Positions 1 to 10,316 of a stretch of 64,000 bases of DNA are shown here, piece by piece. The stretch lies in the NCBI GenBank assembly GCA_030704615.1, contig CM060732.1:5456001-5520000 (forward strand), given 5' to 3'. The DNA is from Takakia lepidozioides. Taxonomy: Eukaryota > Streptophyta > Takakiopsida > Takakiales > Takakiaceae. Position 1 is the stretch's first letter, and every line of letters begins with the position of its first letter. The translations under genes were made by a program, and so were the position numbers. The notes beneath the pieces were generated by a model. The model was not told the origin of the DNA and made no database searches. It worked only from the letters and a program-made list of their open reading frames with translations.

Positions 1-1007
1 TGCTGGCAGAGCGGATAGAGCTCAACATGGTAGAAAACGAGTGGTCATGGTGGATTTGCTAAGGAGACACCACGGGGTAGGTGCTCCTAGCCAACCACTA
101 CCTCAACGTGCTCAAGGCAACAAGGGGCTCAGGTGAAGCTCAGGGAAGGGCAGAGAGGACCTCAGATGCAAGGGTCTCTCCCTTCATTTGCTGGCCAACA
201 ACGGGCGGAGGTGGTGTGTTGGACATGTGGAGACCCCATGTCAAGAAGGATTGCCCAGAGGGAGGCAAAAGGGTCGGCACATGCACAGCCTGCACAGTTG
301 CAGTGTGGGCATTGTGGCAAGCACGGGCATGGAGAGGCCCAGTGTTATGGTTTGCATCCTGAGTTGCGCCCAGGCCAGTTCCAAGGGAACAATGGTGGCC
401 GGGGGCGAGGTGGAGCAGCCCAGAGAGGACGAGGTGGCCAGGCACGAGGTGCAGGCCAAGGGCAAGCTCAACATGGCCAAGGACGCGGAGGTCAGGGTGT
501 TGACCAAGGCATGGCCAACCGGCTTCAGCAGCTAGAGCAGAGGCTCGCTGCCATGGCTACAGCTCAGGTGGTACCGGCTCTAAGGCCGGATGGTCCACCT
601 CCTGCTCCTGAGGGAGGAGATATGGGAGGCATGGGATTCATGTGCGGAGCAGCACTACCACTAGTGCAGGTGGAGTCTGCTGCAGCCGTGACTCGAGGAG
701 CAGCACGAGTTCCTGAGCCACGAGGTGCAGAGGTGGAGTTGGATCCACAGCGTGGGGAGGCAAGCCGTCAGGCTAGGCTTCCTCAGTCATTCACATTGGC
801 GGAGACAGTGTCGACGCCATCCATGGCACCTAGTTCTCGCCCGACTATTACCGAGGCGGAGGTTACTATGCCATTGGGGAGAGCTACACGGGCAACACCA
901 CTACCTAGTGTTGCCAAGGCTACGGCAGCTAGTGTGCTGCTGGGAGCGGCCACATCTGTGTGCCAGGCTCCATTGTTCTCGGCTACCATGATTGCGACGC
1001 CGGGGTA
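1..1007 (+). pseudogene. gag: Gag polyprotein, 5'-truncated by window, frameshifted
   Basis: This is the nucleocapsid part of Gag, which binds element RNA during particle assembly. Near base 290-340 there is a clean zinc knuckle of form C-X2-C-X4-H-X4-C (CGHCGKHGHGEAQC). A second knuckle lies just upstream around 218-255: CWTC is read in one frame and the matching H and C (HVKKDC) in another, so a small indel near 238 breaks it. Between and after the knuckles the protein is rich in G, R and Q (GRGRGG-like stretches, about 375-500), as expected of an RNA-binding tail, then low-complexity A/P/T-rich sequence up to a stop at about 1007. The capsid half should lie upstream of the window. Confidence 0.75.
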
Positions 1008-1259
1008 AGACCAGCTGAGGTGTTCAGGCTGGCAGCTACACTCTGTGAGAGTGGGGAGGTTACTTCATCTTCTGTGGAGATAGTGGGAGGTGTAGTGCCG
1101 GAGGGATCCTCGGATTTGAGGGTCAAGACTGCCACGGCGGCGCCATGGCAAGCTGCAGCTGCCAGGTTGATGGAGCTGCCAGCTAGGCCAGCCATTGAGC
1201 GCGCCATGGTGACACCTGGAGTTGTCATGTTAGACAACCAGGATGACATTTTCTGTTTG

Positions 1260-1650
1260 AGTGGACCGGCAGGCAAGAGGTACCGGCCACTGCGGGTCTT
1301 GTTGGACTCGGGAGCTCAGCCATTGATGTTGGCAGAGCTGCTATTGCAGGGCTCACGGAGGCGGATATGGAGCCTTGTCCTTTCCAGATACAGACGTCTC
1401 TGGGAGGATCGGAGCAGGCTCGGGGCATGACACGGCATGAGTTGGCTATCAGACTACGGCCGGATCACCCTACAGATGGCTCAGTGATGCGAGCCAAGGC
1501 CATTGTGACAGACGCAGTCTCGTACGATGTCCTGGTTGGTGGGGCAGTGTTGTACCCCATGGGCTTCACCCTGGATTTTTGGGAGGAGTCAGCTTCCTAT
1601 AGGCCTGATGGCAGTCAGGGGAGGGCCGGTGCAGCTCCCTGTGACATTCA
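1260..1650 (+). pseudogene. Retropepsin-like aspartic protease, frameshifted
   Basis: The protease cleaves the Gag-Pol polyprotein. The active-site triad is seen as LLDSGAQ (about 1297-1320). After a frameshift near 1360 the C-terminal part continues with SYDVLVGGAVLYPMGFTLDF (about 1510-1585), the usual conserved strand that follows the flap in plant gypsy proteases. The acidic WEE plus YRPDG segment ends the domain. Only one DSG-type triad is present because retropepsins work as dimers. The sequence between 1650 and 1890 carries no recognised motif and links the protease to the methyltransferase. Confidence 0.75.
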
Positions 1651-1889
1651 TAGGAGGAGTTGCGGTTGCCCAGCGAGGCAAGATGCCGACACTAGCAGCA
1701 TTCACAGCTGCAGTGAGTTGGCCTGGAGAGTTGCTTGAGGGCAATGCTCATTCAGAGGATGTGTCCACCTCCGGGAGAGCAGGATGACATGTGGTATGGC
1801 GGAGTTGCCTACCATGGTTGCTCAGACTCCATTGTGGGGCACGAGCAAGGATTTGCAGCGGGATGCTGATTGACGGGTGCAACAAGCCT

Positions 1890-2990
1890 GGGTGAGGCTT
1901 TTGTACCGTCAGGAGAGGAGGAGAGTGCGGGGATTGCACCAGGACCACCTCAGTTGTCTCCATTGGACACCACACCTATTGTGTGGCAGTATCCGGATGA
2001 AGGCATTTGTCTTCTGGACTTGTTTGGCGGGATCAGCACCGGATTGGCTGCTGTGTTACAGGCAGGTGTACGTTCGGCGTTACCTGTATGTGGAGAGGGA
2101 TGAGACTGCACGACGCGTTTCACTTCGCCATGTTGCTCAGTTTGGTGCAGCGTACCCTGAGTTGTTGTCGGTGTCTGCAATTCGTGGATATCAGCAGGCC
2201 TTGCCAGCAGACATTTCGTTGCTGGGGGCGCAGGATTTGGAGGGGGTTGTTGATCTGGTAGTGGCAGGTTGGCCCTGCCAAGGGCATTCATCAGCCGGCA
2301 TGGCAATGGATTGCGAGACTCGAGGTCGGTTTGTTTTGGGAGATGGTGCGGGTTTTGCGCCACTTGCAGCTTCATCAAGCTGTATCTCCAGCATACATCT
2401 TGGAGAATGTGCCACTGATGGGCGATTCTCGGGCCAGGGTGATGGCCAGTGTGCATCAAGTCGGTCGTGGCTTGGGTCAGCAGTGTTGCTGGATGCAGCT
2501 GCAGTGGGGTCACGGCTCATCGTCCACGGCTATGGTGGACTAACTTGATGTCCACCGCACTGCTCAAGCGTGCATTTGATGGGGTGCAGCGGCCAGCACA
2601 CTCACAGTGGATAGCATTTTGGACACAGGGAGGCAGTCTCAGCGTGTGAGACACGATGACCGTTCGCCTTTGGCAGTGGTCAACAAGGTGGGTCAACCAC
2701 GAGCAGCATTACCTACACTGCTCAGCTTCCCAGGATCGCATGCTTTCCGGGATAGTGGACCTGGCCTCCTGTGGGATGCTCAGTTGCAGCAGTTAGTGGA
2801 GCCTAATGCTGACGAGCGTGAGCGGGCAATGGGTTTTACCACTGGTACACACGGCGGTGTCGTCTCTTTCTGAGGCATCACGTCGTCAAGTGTTGGGGCA
2901 AGCAATGGATCTCAATTGCTTGACCTGGATTATCAGCTTGGCTCTGGCTGAGCAACGCAGAGTGCGGAGTACACTTCCCTCATGGTCTCT
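1890..2990 (+). pseudogene. C5-cytosine DNA methyltransferase (DNMT3-like) inside the retrotransposon polyprotein
   Basis: The product would transfer a methyl group from S-adenosylmethionine to carbon 5 of cytosine. All main motifs are readable in order, though spread over all three frames. Motif I is LLDLFGGISTGL (2011-2046). Motif IV is GWPCQGHS with the catalytic Cys codon at 2276-2278. Motif VI is ENVP (2403-2414). Motif VIII is AHRPRLWWTNL (2515-2547), which resembles the HRxRxxWxNL form of DNMT3 and DRM enzymes more than the QRR form of DNMT1. A motif IX-like ADERERAMGF lies at about 2808-2838, and motif X is RRQVLGQAMDLN (about 2882-2917). At least five frame changes separate them, so this copy cannot make one intact protein as sequenced. 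Its place between protease and RT suggests it was translated as part of pol. The likely role, methylating element DNA, is inference. Confidence 0.9.
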
Positions 2991-3221
2991 CTGCCTACCG
3001 AGACGGTACAGGCAGTGAGTGGGGGCGAGCATGTGAGGACCACGGGTGTGGCATCCATGGCACACGTGGGAGGTGCTCGAGGTTCAGAGGGAGTTGGCAG
3101 CCAAGGGCGTGATGGATGAGGTTGGGGATTTTCTCGGGTTGAGGAGTCCTCAAGGATGAGATGATGGGGCAGGATGAGGCCTTGTCATTGACTGAGCAGG
3201 TAGGGAGTACTGCTCAAGAGG

Positions 3222-4740
3222 TTGCAACATAGCAACCACGGGACGCGTCCTCTACCTCTAAGCCCACTGGACTTAAGGTTGCAGTTACGGAGGAATTGGG
3301 AGCCTGACATTGGACCCATTGTCACCGGAGGAGAGAGACGACGTATACGGCGGTTCCTGAGGGCTTACAGGAATTGCTTTGCCTTCAGTTTGAAGGACTT
3401 GGGAGCACTGAAGGGTCAAGAGATCCGTATTGAGTTGGCCACTGACACCCCAATCTTTCGGAGACCCTATAGATACAGTGACATGGAGAGGTCTTTGATT
3501 CAGATGAGGACTCAAGATCTCTGGGAGGCAGGTTTGGTGGAGCTCTCTGGGGAGAGTATGCTTCAGCCAGTGATGCCAGCCAAGAAGGATGTCTATGGCA
3601 ATTGGACGGAGAGACGTATGTGCGGTGATTACCGGCCTGTAAATCGTCAGACCAAGTCCGATAAGTATGCCATGCCAACACCAGAGGAGATCTTTGATGC
3701 CATCGGGCATGCTAAGGCTTTAGCACTTTTGGATTTACGATCCGGATATCACCAGTTGCCGATCAAGGAGGCGGACAAGCAGAAGACGACATTCTGGGGG
3801 ATCAATGAGCACGGCAAGGATTGCCTATATCAGTGGCGGTTCTTACCATTTGGGCTTAAGAATGCTCCTGCAGAGTTTCAGAGAGTCATGGATAGGATTC
3901 TAGCAGGGGTGGACTTTGCTCGGTGCTACATAGATGACATCATCATCTTTAGTGTACGATGGAGGAGCATGAGAGACACCTTCAGGGTGTTTTGGAGCGC
4001 TTGAGAGCGCACGGATTGAAGTTGCATCCAGGGAAGTGCAAGTTTTTCCACAACCAGATTGAGTATCTGGGTCACATGATATATCCTGGAGGATTGGGGG
4101 TACAGCAGACTAAGGTAGAGGCCATTGCACAAATTCCACGCCCCACGGATGTGAGCCGAGTTCGAGCTTTCATGGGGTTGGCAAACTATTATAGACGGTT
4201 TGTCAAGGGATTTAGTACCATTGCAAAGGCTCTAACCAAGCTGACCAAGGTGGACCAGGAGTGGCAGTGGGAAGATGAGCAGGAACGAGCTTTTCAAGAG
4301 CTCAAGGCGAGGTTGACCTCGGCGCCTATCTTGAGACGACCTATCAGGGGGCGTCCCTTTCAGCTGCATACGGATTGGAGCATGCTGGGGCTTGGAGCGG
4401 TGCTCACACAGGTGGATGATGAGGAAAGAGAGTTCGTAGTGGCTTATGCTAGCCACTCGAACAACGCTGCAGAGGCTAAGTACAGCTCATATGAGGGAGA
4501 GTGCTTAGCTGCAGTGGGGCCGTGGCACACTTCAGGTGCTATCTATACGGCAATCTTTCACCCTTGTCACGGATCACCAGCCACTCAAGTGGTTGATGGA
4601 GTCAGACAAGCTTACGGGGAAGCTTGCACGGTGGGCACTCATACTCCAGGAGTATGACTTTCAGGTTGTGCATCGACCGGGTTTGGTCAATCGGGATGCG
4701 GATGGATTGAGTCGCAATCCATGCACGAGCCAGCAGGATG
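3222..4740 (+). pseudogene. pol: Reverse transcriptase and RNase H, two frameshifts
   Basis: RT copies element RNA into DNA and RNase H removes the RNA strand. The palm and fingers are intact in one frame from 3222 to about 3960: ALLDLRSGYHQLPI carries the first catalytic Asp, FLPFGLKNAPAEFQ is typical of gypsy RTs, and the catalytic YIDD codons lie at 3927-3938. A shift at about 3955 moves the thumb (GLKLHPGKCKFF, YLGHMI) and the start of RNase H to another frame. RNase H shows TDWS (first Asp; more often TDAS) at about 4371 and the Glu in YSSYEGECLA at about 4480. A further shift near 4540 leads to TDHQPLKWL and the final NRDADGLSR with its Asp (about 4690-4715). Confidence 0.95.
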
Positions 4741-5049
4741 ACACTGGAGCTCGTGGCATGGTGAGACGGATGAGGAGATGGTGCCGGGATGGCACGCATC
4801 TGCATTTTTGTGTATCTTGGCATCGGGAGGTCAGGTTGGACCTACAACAGGGATGACTGTAGCGGAGTGTCTGAGGACCCTGAGGCTAGTGATGAGCGGT
4901 GGTGCCAGAGATATACATGAGGATTCGGCTGTGTTGGACTACCTCCGCACGGGAGACACGGCAGCCATTGACTGCCAGGAGAGGGATCGGATCCTAAACG
5001 AGCCAAGAGGTTCAAGTGGGAGGGGATACACCTGCTTCGAGTGTGGGAG

Positions 5050-5800
5050 GATGGTCGGGTGAGGATTGTGCCTCACCCACACAGCATGCACGGTTAGTGC
5101 GGCATGCCCATGAGGAGTTGGGGCATTTTGGAGTGCGACGCACTCACAGTTTACTGCAGGGGCAGTATTGGTGGCGTGGTATGCATACAGAGGTGCAACA
5201 TTCGTGGCTAGGTGCATGGTGTGTGACAGGGTGCGTGCTTCATTCAACGCCCCTACACCACAGTTGCATCCTTTACCAATCATGGGATTGGGCTACAGGT
5301 GGAGTCTTACTTCGCAGGACCGTTGCCACTGACTATGCGCCACCACAGATATGTGTTGGTGATGGTGGAGCACTTCTCCAAGTGGATTGAGTTGGTTCCA
5401 TTGCCTGACAAGGCTAGTGAGGGGGTTGCGTATGCATTCTTGGATCGTGTGCTTAGCCGATTCGGTGCTCCAGCTGAGGTACTCACGGACCAAGGGAGAG
5501 AGTTCTTGGGGGAGTTTCAGGCTTTGTGTGATAAAGCCTTGATAGACCACCGCACCACTTCTCGGGATCATCCTGAGGCCGATGGCTTGGCAAGAGAGTT
5601 GTTCAACGGTGAAGAGGGGTTTGCGCAAGTATGGCTTGCAGAAGGGACACCTAGGAGATTGGGATCTTCAGGTTCCTTGGTTAGCCATGGGCTACAGGTT
5701 CAGCAAACAAGCATCACTTGCCTCCTTCTCACCATATTTCCTTCTCTTTGGCCGAGAGCCGGATTTGCCTGCAGCCATTCGTAGGGACACTGCTCAAGTC
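5050..5800 (+). pseudogene. Integrase zinc-binding domain and catalytic core, frameshifted, first catalytic Asp lost
   Basis: Integrase joins the cDNA copy to chromosomal DNA. The N-terminal HHCC zinc domain reads HEELGH (about 5110-5127), QYWWRGM, and after a frame change VARCMVC (about 5200-5220), giving H-X4-H-X29-C-X2-C. The core shows FAGPLPL (about 5308), VLTDQGREF with the second Asp (about 5480-5506) and HPEADG with the catalytic Glu (about 5570-5585). The position just before FAGPL, normally Asp, reads Tyr next to a one-base deletion, so the DDE triad is incomplete here. The core continues to about 5800 with FLLFGREPDLP-like sequence in a shifted frame, common near the end of gypsy cores. 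Confidence 0.9.
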
Positions 5801-5989
5801 CTTAACCTTGACGATCCGACGTGTGGGTATGTGCATGTGATCAGCGTGCAGAGTTGTTCAGAAAGTCATGCCCATGGCTTTTGAGAACCTTGCCATTGCA
5901 CAGCACCGTGATACGTTGAGGTATGCCACTATACGTGGTGGAGGATATCGTCCTGGGTTCGGAGGTTTAGCCTTGGTGACTATGTTTAT

Positions 5990-6328
5990 TTGCAGCAGAC
6001 TGCTCCTACAACCCTGGATGTCACTGTAGGGTGTGTTATTCTGAGGGTTCGAGAGGTGTTGCCCTCAGGAGTCCTGATCTTGGAGGGTCGGGATGGCATG
6101 ACTTGGAAGACCATGTGCGTAATTGTGCGCCATGTCACCTTCCCAATGTTGATGGCAGAGTTGACCCAACTTGGCAGTGGTACCTGCAGTTTGAGGTGCA
6201 TGCTTTGTGGGTCTGCCAAAGGGGCAGCCACCATGCTGGTGTGTGATCGATGCTCAAGAGGTTGATATGGGATGCTTGACACCACCTCTTGAGAGGGTTC
6301 CTGATGGAGATGGTTATGTCCACACTGC
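5990..6328 (+). pseudogene. Integrase C-terminal tail ending in a PHD finger
   Basis: After the integrase core, a beta-rich stretch (VILRVREVLPSGVLILEGRD, about 6030-6090) resembles the C-terminal DNA-binding part of gypsy integrases. It is followed by a C4-H-C3 zinc finger at 6197-6328: CMLC, eleven residues, CDRC, then MGCLTPPLERVPDGD and CPHC. This is the textbook PHD pattern (CDRC...GC..PPL..VP.GDWYCP.C). The expected Trp-His before MGC is lost by what looks like a two-base deletion near 6262, and one more indel lies just before CPHC. PHD fingers commonly bind the histone H3 tail, so this may have been the integration-targeting module, the role the chromodomain plays in chromoviruses. The targeting role is inference. 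Confidence 0.8.
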
Positions 6329-6344
6329 TTGGGTAGTGGCAGTG

Positions 6345-7052
6345 GACATGACTAGAGGCAGCTAACAAGACATGGAGGCCAAGCTCATAGGAGTCAATAC
6401 ACGAGATCCAGGCTCAAGTTCACAGGTTGCAAGACGACGACTAACGATGGGGCAACTCTTGCACCGGCTCTTGATCTATCGAGTTTGAGTGTAGTAGGGA
6501 TAGTGGGAGGACTTAGTGAGGCTACGGTCACTATCACATCTTGTGGCTACCTGGACTTAGAGGGACCTAAGCACTGCTAGGGGCGATTGTGGTGGACTAG
6601 TGACTGGGTTCTTCTCTGGCCAAAGACTTCATCCTCCAACATTGTTTGCGGTGGGACCGTTAGGGTGAGGCAGACACTTGGCATATAGATATCATTCATC
6701 TCAACCCGCCACAATGGTATAACACGGCAGTGATATGTGTCTTGCCAGGCACACCAGTGACATTCCACTAGCAGCCCTGTGTCGTGGTAATGATCATACA
6801 GGCTGATTTTGTCTTCAACTTAAACGCATACAGCACCCACCATAAACCTACATTAATGAACCCATGAAGACTTACATGTACATTGAAAACTAGATAAGAG
6901 TACTTTTGGTAGCATAAGTGTCGTGCGCTGTAGTGTGAATGCAGGGGAGTGACATTGATTTTGTTTGGCATCAGGATTCGACATTGCTACAAAGGGATGC
7001 CCTGGTACTAATTTATCCATGCCTAGGTACCATGGGCACCCTTGGGGGGCTG
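6345..7052. other. 3' flank of the retrotransposon, no recognised gene
   Basis: This stretch should contain the end of the gypsy element and the junction to the next element. I see no convincing LTR start, polypurine tract or tRNA-related sequence. Short open frames on both strands show no motif. Confidence 0.4.
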
Positions 7053-7130
7053 CTATTTCATGAGCCATGAGCCATGATGAGCCATGAGCAGAGTCGTAAG
7101 TGTGGAAAAAAACATGAGCAGCACTATTTT
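7053..7130 (+). repeat. Left terminal inverted repeat with ATGAGCC units
   Basis: CTATTTCATGAGC is followed by CATGAGCC and ATGAGCC copies, then isolated ATGAGC copies to about 7125. The first 13 bases match the reverse complement of 22240-22252 exactly, and the ATGAGCC reiteration matches the right end in inverted orientation. Confidence 0.7.
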
Positions 7131-7506
7131 TCGGAAATGAGTGTCCGCGGGAATAGGGTTTAGGGTGCCACGGTCATAGGGGGAGAAGGACCTCCCGATG
7201 AAGGAGGTTCGGCAATGTTATTTAGAATTATATATTGAAAGGCAATGTTTCGCGAATGGTAGGGTGGTACTGCTCTGTACAATGGGGGCCCATTTCAGCC
7301 TACCAGCCACTTGCAAAACCACCCACACTCCCAATCCCAAACGAAATGAGCAATGACGCATTCTCGGAACGATGGACACAGAATAGAATAAAAAGAGGGC
7401 ACAATGAGGTTTTTATTGATCCACATGAATTGCATTTGAAGCACGTCTACTGTGCTGATTGTGCAATCAAATCTTTAGCCCTGTGCCTACTGAATACAAG
7501 TCACGT

Positions 7507-8310
7507 TGTCAATGGGACTTCGACTGCTCTCAGAACTAGCTCATGAGTCATGGGGCTCCTCCATGTAAAGTCGATTGCAGCCGTTGTACCGCCCCTAGTG
7601 ATGTTCACCACAATGTCCTGCCCTTCAATCATACCACCATCGAATATGGAAATCTTCACGTTTTCGTCGTCCACACCAATGCGAATGTCCCCATACAATG
7701 GAGAAGAGGAGCGCACTCCTTCAGGAGAATAGGTCTCTCCGATGGAGTCCACCCACGTCCAGTGGCAGCAGTTCCACCGCAACAGCATAGCAGTGCGCCT
7801 TCTTCTGCATGGGTGACCGTCGTAGCTGGGAAAATCGGAATCGAGGATGCGCAGGAGCCACGGACTCCTCAGACCAAGATCGTCACCCCCGCTCGAAGGC
7901 GTAGTGGCCTAGGATATACTCAAAGCCACCAATGTTTCCACAATCGAACCAGTATCTTCTCTGTAATCTGTGTACCAGATAACAATGTCTCCCGATGTGG
8001 CCGAATACATTGCATAATCGATGCCTCCAAATGGGCAGTCGTCCCGGTTCCGGAAGCACGGCATCCTTGCAAAGGAGGACCTGAGGACGACTTGGATGCC
8101 GATGACCTTGCGGACAGCTACGAAGCCCTTAGATTTTGGAAATGATGCGAAGCGGAAGAGCAGTCCGGCCTCCAATAATGGAGCATCTGGGTCCCACGTA
8201 CCCACCGACGGAGGTGGAACGTGTTCATCACGCCAGCGGTGGATGAACCCATACATCTTTCTCATCAAAAGTTATAGTTTGAGATCTGCCACCGAAGTCC
8301 ATCCCCCGGA
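7507..8310 (-). pseudogene. Unknown protein family, copy A (inverted relative to copy B)
   Basis: I do not recognise this family. Read on the minus strand, the protein can be followed from about 8310 to a stop at 7507 with at least one frame change near 7910. Readable landmarks are FRNRDDCPFGG, YAMYSATSGDIVIWY, FERGGDDL, RWNCCHWTWVD, PLYGDIRI, FDGGMIEGQDIVV and HELVLRAVEVPLTT at the C terminus. The same landmarks in the same order occur on the opposite strand at 8570-9181. The alternation of hydrophobic and charged residues suggests mainly beta structure. Both copies lie just inside the left terminal repeat of the 15 kb transposon, so they may be cargo or an older insertion. A stretch at 8330-8605 on the minus strand (TDEDWLLHECSRF, HANYGQSLPGGP) may be an upstream exon. 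Confidence 0.5.
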
Positions 8311-8569
8311 TGGAAATTCGGCGCCGCATTTACATCGAAGAGGGATGGACTTCGTCGTGTCCAGTGGCTATCGGCCCACCTGGCAGTGACTGCCCATAGT
8401 TTGCATGGCAGGGTAGGAAACTGAAACGGCTACATTCATGCAGCAGCCAATCTTCATCGGTCCAGGATCCTGTAGGGGGGAAATTTAAATGTGCCCTGGA
8501 GTGTTTGTGAGGAATTGCAGCGTTAGCTTGAACTTTTTCCACCACGCTGCTCCTCCTCCATCCGGGAGC

Positions 8570-9181
8570 TGCTGTCATTGAGCGTACTCCGCTACTCTTT
8601 TTCAAGGATGCGTGCCGCCGAAATCCAGCCGACTGCCCTTATCATGGCCACGATTATGCTATGTTCAAACCAGAATCAGGAGACATCATTGTCTGGCTCT
8701 CTGTTTTCACAGACGCTGCTGGAATCAAGCAAGAGTCTTTGCGCGCAATGGAGTATCTGGAGGGCTATTACCGCTTTGAGCGAGGTGAGGGCGGGTCAAT
8801 GCGGTCCGTGGGTCCTGAAAATTGTTGACCTCGATATACCAAGCTGGAAAGGGATGCCGGACAGATCACGCACGGCCTCGCTTTGGCGCTGGAACTGCTG
8901 CCAGTGGACCAGGGAGGACGGCACCGGGGAAAACTATATACGTGCAGATCACTCCGCTCTTCCAGTGTATGGAGACATTCGGCTGAGTTGCGAAGACGAA
9001 TCGCACGGGCACATGAGGCCCACAGTGACCTTGTCAATGTATGATGGTGGTATCATTGATGGACATGACATTGTCGTCGGCTCCAGCAGGGCAGAGAACG
9101 ACCGAATTGCAGTTTACCTCGAGGTGCCGCAGCAGTGATGAGCTTGTTTTGAGGGGTATCGAAGTTCCGTCGACTTGGTGA
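8570..9181 (+). pseudogene. Unknown protein family, copy B
   Basis: This is the divergent partner of copy A. Landmarks are CRRNPADCPYHGHDYAMF, SGDIIVWLSVFTD, YYRFERGEGG, RWNCCQWTREDG, PVYGDIRL, YDGGIIDGHDIVV and DELVLRGIEVPSTW followed by a stop at 9179-9181. Frame changes lie near 8700-8830 and near 9130. Conserved Cys and Trp positions (NCCxWT) and the GDIxxW motif shared with copy A suggest that real constraint acted on a protein. No catalytic signature known to me is present. Confidence 0.5.
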
Positions 9182-9429
9182 AGCCCATGTAGAAGGAGGA
9201 AGGGCTTAGTTTTGTCTGCAGTTGGTAAATGTGAGACATCGTGTCCGATCAATAAACCCATCGTACCTCACTTCTGTATGATTGTGTTTCATTCTGTTGA
9301 ATAACTGTCGGAATTGGCCCACTGTTTACAATTTGATGTCTCATTTCTACAATGTGTCTGTCCGGATGAATATAGCAGAGTAACCGGTATGTGAGTCATG
9401 TGTCAAGAATATACCAGAGTAACGCCATG

Positions 9430-10160
9430 TCGGACATTGCGGCCGCATTTCCATGCCGGGAAATCCGCATTTCAGTGTCGGACAATGGAAATGCGGTGCA
9501 TCATTTCCGTCCAGGTACACGAAATACCAACACGGGTCTATAAATTGGACAGACAACGAGGTTGGCATTGCAAATGCGGCGACGCATTTCCAGCTTGGCA
9601 ATGGAAACTTCTTTTTGGACAAGGGAATGCGGTGCCGCATTTCCGTCCAACACTTCGAAAAGTGTGACATTTCCGACCAGCGCGATGGAATGCGTTACCG
9701 CATTTCCGTGAGAGGGTCTGCAAATGGACAAATTGCGATGTCCGTTCTGGAAATGCGGCGCCGCATTTCCATGTCCGTCATCGACTTTTTTTTACAATGG
9801 AATGCGGTGCCAATTTTTGCTGATGGGCCTGCAGTTCGAACAACGACCATCCCCAATATGGAAATGCGGCACCCGCATTTCCAATTCCGCCATCTCGACC
9901 TCCTTGTTCGACCTCTACCTGCGTGGTGGCATCCATGCAATGAGCGGGAGAGGCCAAAACTGGCGTGTGGACAAAGGAAATTTTGGAAATGCGGCACCGC
10001 ATTTCCAATCGGCCGATTACTTTTTACTATGCCAACATTGAAATGGAAAATTTAGTCCCTCCCCTGTTTTTTGGAAATGCGGTGCCGCATTTCCAAAAGA
10101 GGTTCTTAGAGTTGCCAAAATTTTGGAAATGCGGTGCCCCATTTCTGATTTTGGGAGCGT
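9430..10160. repeat. Left subterminal array of the GGAAATGCGG-YR-CCGC palindrome
   Basis: About ten copies or half-copies of the palindrome occur here with irregular spacing. Clear full sites are near 9484 (TG centre), 9610-9640 (TG), 9680-9706 (TA), 9748-9771 (CG), 9982-10005 (CA) and 10071-10094 (TG), with damaged ones near 9435, 9575, 9795, 9860 and 10123. The arms here are often flanked by TT/AA rather than the AC/GT seen in the central array. The position between the left end and the minus-strand gene fits subterminal transposase-binding repeats, as in CACTA and some Mutator elements. Confidence 0.85.
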
Positions 10161-10316
10161 CGTGGTTTGGGCGATTGTGTGGCTGGAATGCACACTGGAG
10201 AGGGGTCACGAATGTCGGGAGAATTTCCTTTATATACTCTGGAAGAGAATTTACATTTACAGAGACTTCATTAAAATTCTATTAATCTTGAAAATCATCC
10301 GAATCCTCATCCTGTT

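Larger units (their letters stand above)
1..6340 (+). mobile_element. Ty3/gypsy LTR retrotransposon body carrying a cytosine DNA methyltransferase and a PHD finger (decayed)
   Basis: In order on the plus strand I see Gag with CCHC knuckles, aspartic protease, a C5-cytosine methyltransferase, reverse transcriptase, RNase H, integrase and a PHD finger. RT before integrase places it in Ty3/gypsy. The methyltransferase lies between protease and RT, an addition to the usual pol order. The reading frame changes many times by one- or two-base indels, yet conserved motifs are nearly all legible, so the copy is fairly young or the assembly has indel errors. The 5' LTR lies before the window. I could not find a 3' LTR or a polypurine tract with confidence between 6.3 and 7.05 kb, so the right edge is open. 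Methyltransferase-bearing retrotransposons have been reported from charophytes and dinoflagellates; the PHD finger is my own reading. Confidence 0.9.

Noticed and set aside
133-1008. Gag open frame as an intact host glycine-rich RNA-binding protein
   Set aside because: The CCHC knuckle is directly followed by protease, methyltransferase and RT on the same strand, so it is retrotransposon Gag.
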